Of a stretch of 8,576 nt of DNA, positions 1-7,331 are shown one piece after another. The notes under the pieces were generated by a model, which saw only the letters and a program-made list of their open reading frames with translations, searched no databases and was not told where the DNA came from. The DNA is from DUZB01 sp964407525 (GTDB taxonomy: Bacteria; Desulfobacterota; DSM-4660; Desulfatiglandales; Desulfatiglandaceae): the NCBI GenBank assembly GCA_964407525.1, contig CAYOWC010000220.1, forward strand, positions 1 to 8,576, written 5' to 3'. How positions within the stretch are numbered: the first letter of the stretch is position 1; each line of letters begins with the position of its first letter. Position numbers and translations under genes: made by a program.

Positions 1-1125
1 CGTGCGGGCACCCTTTTTGATGACCCCAGCCCGACCGCATTAGCAACGTATGTAAACCCGGTTTTGGGGGCAAAGAGCGGTTTTTTTTATGTCTATGGGA
101 ACTTGATCTCCAACGTATCCATCCTGATTGCGGGTCTGGGATATCTGGCCCTGTTTGTCCCCGAACTCAATCATCCCATTGTACTTGGGATCACCGTAAT
201 TGTACTCATCTGGCTGTTTATTGCCATGTCTCTTAGAGGGGTCGGCATCATCACCAAAGTGGTATCCGGGACCGTAACCTTACTTCTTATCTCGGTAATC
301 ATCACCGGCGCGGCGGGATGGCTGGATTTTGATCCTACCCTGTTCAAACAGAATTGGAACGTCTCGGGGAATACTGCCGGTAACGCCATCATGTCCGGAT
401 TCGCCATATTAATCTTTGCCTATGTGGGTGTGGAGAGTGTTGCCACAAACAATGAACATATCAACAATCCAAAAAAAGTTGTCCCCATTGCAACCATGGT
501 CGGTTTTGTTATCGTGGCCATTATCTACATCGCTTCCACCACCGTCATTGAAGGGATGTTTCCAGCCAAAGAGATCCAGAACGCACCGGCCTCATTTGCT
601 TTAGCCATGCAGCGCATCTGTGATTCAAAAATTGTAGCCGACGTGGTTTCCGCAGTGATGGCCATTGCCTGTATTGCCAGCTTCCTTGTCTGGAATCTCT
701 CATCCGCCAGTGCCGCCAAAACCAGTGCAGACAATGGATTCCTCCCCAAGGCCTACTCCTATACCAACAAACATGGGATCAACAGCAAAGGTCTCGTCAT
801 CAACGGTGTTATCATGACCATTGTTGAACTGATACTCATGACGCTTGGCAGCAATGTTGCCGCCGCATTCAACATCACCGTAACCATCTCCGTTCTTTTG
901 CTTCTCTTCCCCTACTTCTGGTCAGGTATTGCCCTGCTTAAAAAGGACAAGGAGACAGGGGCAAACTCCATCACCACTAAAATCATCGTACTCATGTCAT
1001 CCATTTTCATCATCTCTGCCTTTGCATCGGCCACGCTTGATGAACTCTGGCTGGTCATAGCCCTGGTTATGGTCGTAATGGCCACATACGTGGTGCTTTT
1101 CACAAAGAAAGGAGAAGCCCCATAA
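1..1125 (+). CDS. APC-superfamily basic amino acid/polyamine antiporter, 5'-truncated by the window edge
   Basis: The reading frame is open from base 1, so the gene starts outside the window; 374 residues are visible. It is an inner-membrane transporter of the amino acid-polyamine-organocation superfamily, closest in my reading to the AdiC/CadB/PotE antiporters, which swap an amino acid for its decarboxylated amine. The DPSP stretch near the start corresponds to the AdiC loop after TM2, so about 75 residues (TM1-TM2) are missing and about ten membrane segments remain. The GVES motif, with its glutamate codon at 433-435, is followed by NNPKKVVPIAT, matching AdiC's GVES...NPKRNVPIAT. The tryptophan at 691-693, in the LVWNLSSASAAKTSADNGFLP region, aligns with AdiC's substrate-gating Trp. 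No decarboxylase gene is nearby, so substrate and exchange mode are unknown; simple amino acid uptake is also possible. It probably heads or belongs to an operon with the next two genes. Confidence 0.9.
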   Translation, partial: RAGTLFDDPSPTALATYVNPVLGAKSGFFYVYGNLISNVSILIAGLGYLALFVPELNHPIVLGITVIVLIWLFIAMSLRGVGIITKVVSGTVTLLLISVIITGAAGWLDFDPTLFKQNWNVSGNTAGNAIMSGFAILIFAYVGVESVATNNEHINNPKKVVPIATMVGFVIVAIIYIASTTVIEGMFPAKEIQNAPASFALAMQRICDSKIVADVVSAVMAIACIASFLVWNLSSASAAKTSADNGFLPKAYSYTNKHGINSKGLVINGVIMTIVELILMTLGSNVAAAFNITVTISVLLLLFPYFWSGIALLKKDKETGANSITTKIIVLMSSIFIISAFASATLDELWLVIALVMVVMATYVVLFTKKGEAP

Positions 1126-1141
1126 CAATTCACGGGTCCAA

Positions 1142-1600
1142 GTGAAAAACAAGATAAAAGAATGGATAAGGCGATATCTGCTGGCGGAAATTTTTAGCAC
1201 CGTGTTGTCTCTGACCACGGCATGGATCATTCACCGAACTACCGGAGACAATGTGTTAGCGGCCTTTGGGGGGTCGGCCATGGCATCCGTCAGCTTTTAC
1301 GGCATCGTCGCATATAACGACATTCGCAAAAACCTGAAGCATCACCGAAAGCAAGACCTTACCTACGGTTTGGCAACGTATTTCAAGGATCTCCGAAACC
1401 TGATCATAGAATTCGGCCCCGCTGAAATCCTGGATGTCCTAGCGATCAGGCCTTTTTTCATGTACCTTATCCCTAAATTGACGGGACAATTTCTATTGGG
1501 AGTGTTTATCGGAAAAACGATTGCAGACGTCTTTTTCTTCGTTCCCGCCATTGTCATGTACGAAGTCAGAAAAAAGCACCTGGGTGATGGTTTTAAATAG
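1142..1600 (+). CDS. Small four-helix integral membrane protein of unknown function
   Basis: I do not recognise this 152-residue protein. It begins with a charged amphipathic stretch (KNKIKEWIRR), followed by four hydrophobic segments at roughly residues 12-34, 37-59, 94-114 and 117-140. A basic cytoplasm-like loop between the second and third (about 60-92) is rich in Arg, Lys and His, and the C-terminus is basic. It has no signal peptide and no catalytic motif I can name. The start is GTG at 1142, 16 bp after the permease stop; there is no clear Shine-Dalgarno sequence, so translation may be coupled to the permease gene. The frame stays open upstream but offers no ATG. Its place between a permease and a porin on the same strand suggests a transport-linked or membrane-accessory role, which is inference only. 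That it is a real gene is supported by its length, membrane pattern and tight spacing. Confidence 0.75.
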   Translation: MKNKIKEWIRRYLLAEIFSTVLSLTTAWIIHRTTGDNVLAAFGGSAMASVSFYGIVAYNDIRKNLKHHRKQDLTYGLATYFKDLRNLIIEFGPAEILDVLAIRPFFMYLIPKLTGQFLLGVFIGKTIADVFFFVPAIVMYEVRKKHLGDGFK

Positions 1601-1681
1601 GGAAACAACACACCATGAACGATAGGAAGAAATAGACCAGTCGGCAAGAATCTCAAGCATCAACATAGTGTACGCGGGAAC

Positions 1682-1687
1682 AGGAGG
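1682..1687 (+). promoter_or_regulatory. Strong Shine-Dalgarno site of the porin gene
   Basis: AGGAGG lies six bases before the ATG at 1694. This perfect ribosome binding site fixes the porin start and contrasts with the poor site of the gene before it, which fits a highly translated outer-membrane protein. Confidence 0.85.
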
Positions 1688-1693
1688 ATATAG

Positions 1694-3178
1694 ATGAAAA
1701 TTGTTCTAAACGGGTTGCTGGTCCTATCTCTTTTTGCGGCCCTGGTTATTCCCTCATTTGCTGGAGATGCCGCCGATCTTACCATGAAAGAAGAAGTTTT
1801 GAAGCTCCAGAAAATGGTCATGGACCTTCAGAAGCGTATCCAACAACTTGAAAAAGAAAAAACAGGAACCTATACCAGAACCTCAGTCACCCCCCAACAG
1901 GCTAAGCCGGAATCCGCAAAAAAGGCTCCAGTCAAAGGCGCACCCGCTCAGCCTGAAACCAAAGCGAAGGCGCCCTCCCCGCTAAAAAAGGCGAAAACAG
2001 ATACTGTAGGGGCAAACGCACCAGAACCTCTCCAGATAGGGGGCCATGAAGTCAGAGCAGGAATTGAAGGAGCCATCCAGGTAGATGCCATTCACGATTT
2101 TAACGCTTTGGGACTGACTCCCGATGGCACGGCTCTAAGGGAATTTATTACCGCCGAAATTCCCGTGGGAGGCCCTGCCGCCCAAATTAATAACAAGACA
2201 GGATTCAGCCCGAATCAAAGTTACCTTGCCGGCTGGGCCGAAACCGATACGCCCTGGGGACCTTTACGGGTGTATGCGGACGTAAACCTCATGGGTTCCA
2301 CAACAAGCCCGGAGTTTCAAATTTACAAGGCCTACGCGCAATGGGGTTGGCTCAAAGCGGGGCTGGATTATACGATCTGGCTGAACCAGGATGCCATGCC
2401 GGATACTCTCGATTTCGAAGGCCCCGGCTCTATTCCCGAAGTCCGTTTTACCCAAGCGAGCCTGAAAATCCCCCTGCAGCCGGACACCAACAAGAGGCAT
2501 CTATTTTTCACTTTGGGCGTGGAGGATGCCCCGGCAGATGTTACAACACCATCCACCCCATCCGGCGTTACCATGGTAAATCAAATCCCCGCGGTCATAG
2601 GAAAAATAAGTTACGAACCGGATTGGGCACATATTGAAGTGGGAGGGCTCTATCGCCGATTACGGGCTGAAGGGCCTGGGTATGACCAATCCCTGAACGG
2701 TTGGGGACTTGCCCTCAGCGGAAATGTAGATGCCTGGAAAAATGACAGTTTTCTGTGGGGAGTCCAATATGGAAACGCCCTCGGAGCCTACTTTCAGGAC
2801 ACAGCGGGTTTTGGGCTGGATGCAGCCCCTACATCCGCAAACAATTCAGACCTGAAGGTAATTCCTGCCTTCGGCGCCTGGGCAGGCTACCAGCACTGGT
2901 GGACGAAATCCCTGCGGTCATCGGCTACCTACGGTTATGTTCGCATGGATACGGACTTTAACTTGTATCCCAGTCCTCCCAATTCAGGGACTTATAAACA
3001 AACCCATTACGCCTCTGCAAACCTCATCTGGAGCCCCTGGCCACCCTTTGATGTGGGCCTTGAATACATGTTCGGGCATCGCACCGTAACCGACAGCACG
3101 GCGGTTGACGGCAGTACAACCGGCCAGAATCACCGTCTACAGTTTACCATGCGGTGGAATTTTAAATATGACAGGTAG
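1694..3178 (+). CDS. DcaP-like outer-membrane porin
   Basis: This 494-residue exported protein has a signal peptide at residues 1-23 (basic MKI, hydrophobic core, likely cleavage after PSFA). Next come a coiled-coil at about 29-57 with heptad hydrophobics (LKLQKMVMDLQKRIQQLEKEK region), a Lys/Pro/Ala/Gln-rich linker to about 112, and a beta-barrel from about 113 to the end. The barrel shows alternating aromatic and polar strands with short turns and closes with an aromatic strand ending RWNFKYDR. A periplasmic coiled-coil before the barrel is the layout of DcaP-type trimeric porins, which pass small, often negatively charged solutes such as dicarboxylates. Long YADVNLMG-, KAYAQWGWLKAGLDY- and YEPDWAHIEVGGLYRR-type strands fit that family. 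It lies 93 bp after the 152-residue gene on the same strand and may have its own promoter in that gap. The family call is good; the substrate is unknown. Confidence 0.85.
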   Translation: MKIVLNGLLVLSLFAALVIPSFAGDAADLTMKEEVLKLQKMVMDLQKRIQQLEKEKTGTYTRTSVTPQQAKPESAKKAPVKGAPAQPETKAKAPSPLKKAKTDTVGANAPEPLQIGGHEVRAGIEGAIQVDAIHDFNALGLTPDGTALREFITAEIPVGGPAAQINNKTGFSPNQSYLAGWAETDTPWGPLRVYADVNLMGSTTSPEFQIYKAYAQWGWLKAGLDYTIWLNQDAMPDTLDFEGPGSIPEVRFTQASLKIPLQPDTNKRHLFFTLGVEDAPADVTTPSTPSGVTMVNQIPAVIGKISYEPDWAHIEVGGLYRRLRAEGPGYDQSLNGWGLALSGNVDAWKNDSFLWGVQYGNALGAYFQDTAGFGLDAAPTSANNSDLKVIPAFGAWAGYQHWWTKSLRSSATYGYVRMDTDFNLYPSPPNSGTYKQTHYASANLIWSPWPPFDVGLEYMFGHRTVTDSTAVDGSTTGQNHRLQFTMRWNFKYDR

Positions 3179-3193
3179 CGGGGAGACAGAAGG

Positions 3194-3228
3194 AAGTAGG
3201 CAGTAAGCAGTAGGGAGTGAGTAGTGGG
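3194..3228. repeat. Heptamer tandem array, five units
   Basis: Five consecutive seven-base units fit NAGTRRG (aagtagg, cagtaag, cagtagg, gagtgag, tagtggg). The array fills most of the 53-bp gap between the convergent porin and regulator genes. Its reverse complement has the same core and register (NNTACTN) as the array at 8527-8575. I see no hairpin terminator in this gap, so transcripts from the two sides may run into each other. Confidence 0.8.
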
Positions 3229-3231
3229 CGG

Positions 3232-4773
3232 TCAACGATACTGCTTTGGATCTATTTTGTATTTTCTGACCTTATATCCAAAGACCCGTTCCGTTGTCTT
3301 GAGCGCCATGGCAGCCTGCCTCATGTTTCCTCTGCTCGTCTTGAGAGAATCGATCAGCAGCTCTTTTTCGAACCGTTCCACCGCCTCAGTAAATGACTGG
3401 GTCTGATGAGTCCCGGTTTCCGTTGCAGTCTGCAAGGTGAGCGGCAGATGGTAGCTGTGAATGACCTGATCGTCGCAGAGAAGGACGGCCCGCTCCATGC
3501 AGTTTTCCAATTCCCTGACGTTTCCGGTCCAGTAATACTGGGCAAGAGCTTCAATGGCCGGTGTGGAAATCCGCTTGATGTTTTTCTCATATTCTGCAGC
3601 ATATTTTTCTAAGAAATAGTCAGCCAGAAGAAGAATATCAGCCTCTCTCTCCCGTAAGGGAGGAATATAGATGGGATAGACGTTCAAACGATAAAACAGG
3701 TCTTCCCTAAAGCTTCCTTCCTCCACGGATTTGGCCAGATCTTTGTTGGTGGCAGCAATGAGCCGAATGTTCACCCGAATGGTCTTTGTTCCACCAAGCC
3801 GTTCCAACTCTCTTTCCTGAAGCACTCTCAAGAGTTTTCCCTGGCTTTCCAGTTCCAGAGAACCGATTTCATCTAAAAAAATGCTGCCTAAATTGGCCCG
3901 CTCAAACTTGCCGGCCTTTTCCCGGTTCGCCCCCGTAAAAGCTCCCTTTTCATATCCGAAGAGCTCCGCTTCAACCAGGTTTGCCGGAAGTGCGGCACAG
4001 TTTATTTTAACGAAAGGTTTTTCCGCACGCAGACTGTTATAGTGGATGGCATTGGCCACCAACTCCTTTCCTGTCCCGCTTTCTCCTAACAGCAACACAT
4101 TGGCATTGCTGCGCGCCACCTGGGTAATCAGGTAGAAAACTTCCTGCATTTTCCGGCTGTTCCCCACAATGTTCGTAAAACTGTATTTTTTGTTCAGTTC
4201 CTTTTTCAGGCGTAGGTTTTCGTCTTGCAGTCGCCGTTTTTCCCGATTGATTTTGTCAAGCAACAGAACTTTCTGGGCGATCAGGGTGCTGATCACCGTC
4301 AGGAGCCTCACATCTTCCTGAAGAGGAATCGATCCGGCCGAAACCCTGTCCGCACTCAGGGAGCCGATAACCTTTCCATCTTCCTTGATGGGAACGCAGA
4401 TGAATGAGACCTCGGATTTGTCGATTTGGCTCCGTGCCCCGGTTCTATCGAGGAAAAGAGGGTCGCTGTCTAACCGCGGGACGGCCATGGGACGACCGGA
4501 TTTGATCACGTTCCCGGTAACGCCCTCTCCCAGTTTGTATATGCCCCTGTTCATCTCCGAACTCGAAATCCCATGGGCTACCTCCACATGAATCTTGGAA
4601 GAGTGCGGGTCCAGGATGGCGATAGAGCCCCTTTGCATACCAAGATGTTCCGAAAGGAGGTCAAGCACGGTATACAGGGCCTTCTTCAAATCCAGTGTTG
4701 CATGAATAGCCTTGGTGATTTCGTAAAGGCACGTAATTTCATCCGGCCTGGGCTTGTTCAATTCTTCATCCAT
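3232..4773 (-). CDS. NifA-like sigma-54-dependent transcriptional activator (GAF-AAA+-Fis HTH)
   Basis: This is a bacterial enhancer-binding protein that remodels sigma-54 RNA polymerase by ATP hydrolysis. Numbered from an alternative TTG at 4782, it has an N-terminal GAF sensor domain (about 18-172), a charged coiled-coil linker (175-200) and an AAA+ domain (about 205-440). The AAA+ domain holds Walker A GESGTGKE (233-240), the sigma-54 contact loop GAFTGA (280-285), Walker B IFLDEIG (301-307), FREDLFYRL (358-366) and GNVRELEN (420-427). A Fis-type helix-turn-helix (484-511) ends much like NifA. The GAF domain in place of a receiver domain points to sensing of a small ligand or redox state, not phosphorylation by a kinase. 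I prefer the ATG at 4773; the TTG lies only four bases after GGAG (4787-4790), so the true start is uncertain by three codons. It is the last gene of the kdnA-kdnB block, 21 bp after kdnB. Its targets are unknown. Confidence 0.93.
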   Translation of the reverse strand: MDEELNKPRPDEITCLYEITKAIHATLDLKKALYTVLDLLSEHLGMQRGSIAILDPHSSKIHVEVAHGISSSEMNRGIYKLGEGVTGNVIKSGRPMAVPRLDSDPLFLDRTGARSQIDKSEVSFICVPIKEDGKVIGSLSADRVSAGSIPLQEDVRLLTVISTLIAQKVLLLDKINREKRRLQDENLRLKKELNKKYSFTNIVGNSRKMQEVFYLITQVARSNANVLLLGESGTGKELVANAIHYNSLRAEKPFVKINCAALPANLVEAELFGYEKGAFTGANREKAGKFERANLGSIFLDEIGSLELESQGKLLRVLQERELERLGGTKTIRVNIRLIAATNKDLAKSVEEGSFREDLFYRLNVYPIYIPPLREREADILLLADYFLEKYAAEYEKNIKRISTPAIEALAQYYWTGNVRELENCMERAVLLCDDQVIHSYHLPLTLQTATETGTHQTQSFTEAVERFEKELLIDSLKTSRGNMRQAAMALKTTERVFGYKVRKYKIDPKQYR

Positions 4774-4794
4774 TGTCGGCAACTCGCTCCGTAA

Positions 4795-5871
4795 TTACTC
4801 AGGTCTTTCAAGTGTGCGATAAAGTTCTTTGATCTTTTCCCTGGTCATGATCTCTCTCCACCCCTTGCCAAGGGCATTTTCCCAGAGAGGCTCAAGAACC
4901 AGAGCCACATCTACCATCTGTTCCACTTGCACTTCGGTACATCCCGCCAGCGGATTCTGCGGCAAACTGATACCGTTTCGCACCATCATTTTCCGGAATT
5001 CAAGAACTTCTTCGGGATGAAATTCATCGAGGAGGTTAAAAACAAGGCAATTTCCAATACCATGATGGATATGCAAAACAAAGGAAAGCCCGTACGACAG
5101 GGCATGGCAGATACCCACCTGCGAGTAGGCAATGCTCATTCCGCCAAAATAGGATGCCATCATCAGTTTGTCTTCACTATCCGGATCTGTTTCCAGAAAA
5201 ACATCCCGGCACAAATCGATGGCCTTTTCCCCGTAGGACTTACTGAAGGCATTCAGATAAGAACCCGAAAGAGATTCGACACAATGGATATAACAATCCA
5301 TTCCCGTATAAAACCACTGGTCCACAGGCGCCCCTGCAGTCAGCTCAGGATCAAGGACGATCTGGTCAAAAACCGTGTGATCGGAATTGAGGCCAAGTTT
5401 CTTTTCGGGACCGGAAAGTACCGTTGTCCGGGAAACCTCGGCTCCTGTACCCGACAGGGTTGGAATGCCCACATGATAGACTGCCGGATTCCTGATCAGA
5501 TCCCATCCCTGGTAATCGGAAGAAGATCCCGGATTCGTGAGCATTAGGGCAACAGCCTTGGCCAGATCCATGGTACTGCCTCCACCGATCCCGATGACCC
5601 CGGATGGTCGGCCCGATGAGGCTTTCACTTTTTCCGTCAGCTCATCCACATAGGCCGTGGTGGGTTCTTCATCTACATTGACCCAGAGAAGCAGGTCACC
5701 GGTTTCAACCGGAACTCTGTCTTTCAAAGCGACCTCCATGAACACATCGTCCACGAGGAACACCATAAACGAATCGGACGTTTTCCGTTCTACAGAAAGG
5801 ATGTCAGGGAGCTGATTAAAGGAACCTCGTCCGTACACGACGTTGGAAACCATTCTAAAATTGCGAAACAT
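4795..5871 (-). CDS. kdnB: 3-deoxy-alpha-D-manno-octulosonate 8-oxidase (KdnB), iron-ADH fold
   Basis: KdnB oxidises the C8 hydroxyl of free Kdo to an aldehyde in the cytoplasm, the first step to 8-amino-Kdo (Kdo8N) for lipopolysaccharide. The 358-residue protein has the iron-containing alcohol dehydrogenase fold: the nucleotide-binding GIGGGSTMDLAK (94-105), PTLSGTGAE (137-145), and metal ligands expected at D192, H196, H256 and H270 in MDCYIH, GICHALSYG and HHGIGN. The stretches VNVDEEPTTA, LMLTNPGSSSDYQGWDLI and DQWFYTGMDCYIHCVESL match Shewanella KdnB as I remember it, which separates it from ordinary alcohol dehydrogenases. I chose the ATG at 5871 (MFRNF), because KdnB starts the same way and a GAGAG purine run lies just upstream; an ATG at 5919 would add 16 unlikely residues. 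It follows kdnA by 98 bp. All key residues are present, so it is probably active. Confidence 0.92.
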   Translation of the reverse strand: MFRNFRMVSNVVYGRGSFNQLPDILSVERKTSDSFMVFLVDDVFMEVALKDRVPVETGDLLLWVNVDEEPTTAYVDELTEKVKASSGRPSGVIGIGGGSTMDLAKAVALMLTNPGSSSDYQGWDLIRNPAVYHVGIPTLSGTGAEVSRTTVLSGPEKKLGLNSDHTVFDQIVLDPELTAGAPVDQWFYTGMDCYIHCVESLSGSYLNAFSKSYGEKAIDLCRDVFLETDPDSEDKLMMASYFGGMSIAYSQVGICHALSYGLSFVLHIHHGIGNCLVFNLLDEFHPEEVLEFRKMMVRNGISLPQNPLAGCTEVQVEQMVDVALVLEPLWENALGKGWREIMTREKIKELYRTLERPE

Positions 5872-5888
5872 ATTTTCTCTCTTTTTTT

Positions 5889-5927
5889 CAGGACTGCCCC
5901 TCATAAAAACGAGGTTCATTCGTCCTG
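5889..5927 (-). other. Possible RNA hairpin in the kdnA-kdnB gap
   Basis: CAGGAC (5889-5894) is complementary to GTCCTG (5922-5927), and inside it CCTC (5899-5902) can pair with GAGG (5911-5914). In the transcript this would be an interrupted hairpin just before the purine run that serves kdnB. No U-tract follows it on the - strand, so it is not a terminator. A role in mRNA stability or translation is speculation, and the pairing could be chance. Confidence 0.3.
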
Positions 5928-5969
5928 TTTGCTGGTTGTTTGATGCAGGATGGGATGGAAATCGTAAAA

Positions 5970-7163
5970 TTAAAAGAACTTATTCAAGACCCCGTTTATC
6001 TTTTCAATCCGCTGGTCCACATCTTGTTGAGTCCAGGAAAGCTTCATAAGCATGGAAATCGTCCTACTGATGATGGCATCCGACTTGGGAAGGTGAAGAT
6101 TCGAATAATCCGGCAAAACCCCAAATTTATCTGCAGCCAGAACCGCCGCGGTTCTCATTCCTTTCAGATGTTCCCATTCCCTGATATAGTGCCACTTGTT
6201 GTCATACCAATAAAAAGTCCCGTCTACGCCCGCTTCCCCCAGTTCTTTTACAACAGCCCTGGTTTTTTCTTCGTCCGGGAGAAAAAAGGAGAGAAATGTG
6301 GCCGAATCTCCGGCTTCATCCGGTATATTCCTGAAACGAACAGCAGGGCATTGCGAAAGGGCCTCTTTGAGCCATTTCTTGCGCTCCCGCTGCCTTTCGA
6401 GCATAAAATCAAGTTTTCTCAGTTGTGCAAGACCTACTGCGGCGTTCAATTCACTGATACGATAGTTGCTGCCTAAAACCCCATGTCCTTCAAGTCCCCT
6501 GTCATTGCCCACATGATCGTGGCCGTGGTCGGCATAGGCATCCGCTTTCAAATAAAGTTCTTCCTCGTCGGTAACCACCGCTCCCCCCTCTCCACAGGTA
6601 ACGGTTTTTACCGAGTCAAACGAAAAACAACCAACCCGCCCGAAAGTTCCTGCCGCCTTTCCATGAAAGGTCGCCCCAAGAGCCTGGCATGCATCTTCAA
6701 TCAAGATAAGTCCATGGGACGAGCAAACGGCTGCCAGATCATCGATTCTTGCCATTGCCCCACACATGTGAACGGGCAAAACAGCTTTTGTTCGCTTCGT
6801 AATGGCATTCTGGACCGACTCGGGATCCAGACAAAGGGTGTCGTCAATTTCCGCAAAGACCGGAACGGCTCCTGCAAGAAGGATCGCCTCCATGGTAGCC
6901 ACAAAAGTAAATGGGGGAATAATTACTTCATCCCCGGCTCCAACTCCGCAGGAAGCCAGGGCGATGGATAATGCTGAGGTGCCGCTTGAGCACAAGTGGG
7001 AATGCTTTATCCCCAGTCGTACTGACAGTTCTTCCTCAAAGGTTCTAGCTTTCCAATATCCTTTTCGGGCTGCATCAAAACCGTACCGAAACAGAACGCC
7101 TGTTTCAAGCACGTCCTGCACTTCTTTCCGTTCTTCATCGCCAAAAATTTCAAACCCCGGCAT
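5970..7163 (-). CDS. kdnA: 8-amino-3,8-dideoxy-alpha-D-manno-octulosonate transaminase (KdnA)
   Basis: KdnA is a PLP enzyme of the DegT/DnrJ/EryC1 sugar aminotransferase family. It transfers an amino group from glutamate to the C8 aldehyde made by KdnB, giving Kdo8N. The 397-residue length is normal for the family. Visible features are SSGTSAL (59-65, phosphate-binding region), IPPFTFVAT (82-90), IEDACQ (155-160, Asp157 facing the pyridine nitrogen) and SFDSVKTVTCGEGG (181-194) with Lys186 as the Schiff-base lysine. The N-terminus MPGFEIFGDEE and the stretches DHGHDHVG, NYRISELNAAVGLAQLRKLD, FYWYDNKWHY and SDAIISRTISMLMKLSW match Shewanella KdnA from memory, and the partner kdnB next door makes the call firm. 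The start has AGGAG at 7170-7174, six bases ahead of the ATG. It is the first gene of the - strand block; its promoter must lie in the repeat-rich DNA upstream. I found no convincing sigma-70 or sigma-54 site there. Confidence 0.93.
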   Translation of the reverse strand: MPGFEIFGDEERKEVQDVLETGVLFRYGFDAARKGYWKARTFEEELSVRLGIKHSHLCSSGTSALSIALASCGVGAGDEVIIPPFTFVATMEAILLAGAVPVFAEIDDTLCLDPESVQNAITKRTKAVLPVHMCGAMARIDDLAAVCSSHGLILIEDACQALGATFHGKAAGTFGRVGCFSFDSVKTVTCGEGGAVVTDEEELYLKADAYADHGHDHVGNDRGLEGHGVLGSNYRISELNAAVGLAQLRKLDFMLERQRERKKWLKEALSQCPAVRFRNIPDEAGDSATFLSFFLPDEEKTRAVVKELGEAGVDGTFYWYDNKWHYIREWEHLKGMRTAAVLAADKFGVLPDYSNLHLPKSDAIISRTISMLMKLSWTQQDVDQRIEKINGVLNKFF

Positions 7164-7169
7164 CTATGT

Positions 7170-7174
7170 CTCCT
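7170..7174 (-). promoter_or_regulatory. Shine-Dalgarno site of kdnA
   Basis: AGGAG on the - strand, with a six-base spacer before the ATG at 7163, fixes the kdnA start. Confidence 0.8.
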
Positions 7175-7192
7175 ATCTCGTGCTCTTCATTT

Positions 7193-7220
7193 GGTTACTG
7201 GTTACTCGTTACTGGTTGCT
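7193..7220. repeat. Heptamer tandem array, four units
   Basis: The units ggttact, ggttact, cgttact and ggttgct follow one another without gaps, and the next seven bases (cgttccc) are a weaker fifth. The array lies 19 bp upstream of the kdnA Shine-Dalgarno sequence, so it is probably within the kdnA leader. It shares the core TTACT with the array at the right end of the window. Confidence 0.75.
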
Positions 7221-7222
7221 CG

Positions 7223-7244
7223 TTCCCATGTTCCAGCGTGGGAA
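7223..7244. repeat. Small palindrome (hairpin) upstream of kdnA
   Basis: TTCCCATG and CGTGGGAA pair over eight positions (one G-U type pair) around a six-base loop, ttccag. Similar TTCCCACG/CGTGGGAA palindromes occur between genes in many bacteria, so this is likely a dispersed repeat. There is no T-run next to it on either side, so it is not an obvious terminator. Confidence 0.55.
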
Positions 7245-7249
7245 TTCGT

Positions 7250-7305
7250 AGTTTCTTCCTCGATCAGCCCGGCTATTTTTTTCAGCCGGAGGCGGCGCTC
7301 ATATG
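7250..7305. repeat. Direct repeat copy 1 (56 bp)
   Basis: This copy matches 7560-7613. The last 23 bases (7283-7305, from cagccggagg to tcatatg) are identical in both; the first 25 bases differ at five positions, and the T-run between them differs by two bases. It contains ccggct...agccgg around a T-run, a six-base-pair stem (7269-7274 with 7284-7289). Confidence 0.85.
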
Positions 7306-7331
7306 AAACTTCATCTGGTTATTGGTTTTTT

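Noticed and set aside
1640..1655. Possible sigma-54 -24/-12 site upstream of the porin (GGCAAG...AAGC)
   Set aside because: The GG-to-GC spacing is 12 bases, not the required 10.
4927..5547. 206-codon open frame on the + strand opposite kdnB
   Set aside because: It is antisense to a firmly identified gene and its translation shows no family features.
5940..6476. 178-codon open frame on the + strand opposite kdnA
   Set aside because: It is a shadow of kdnA in the opposite strand, with no independent evidence.
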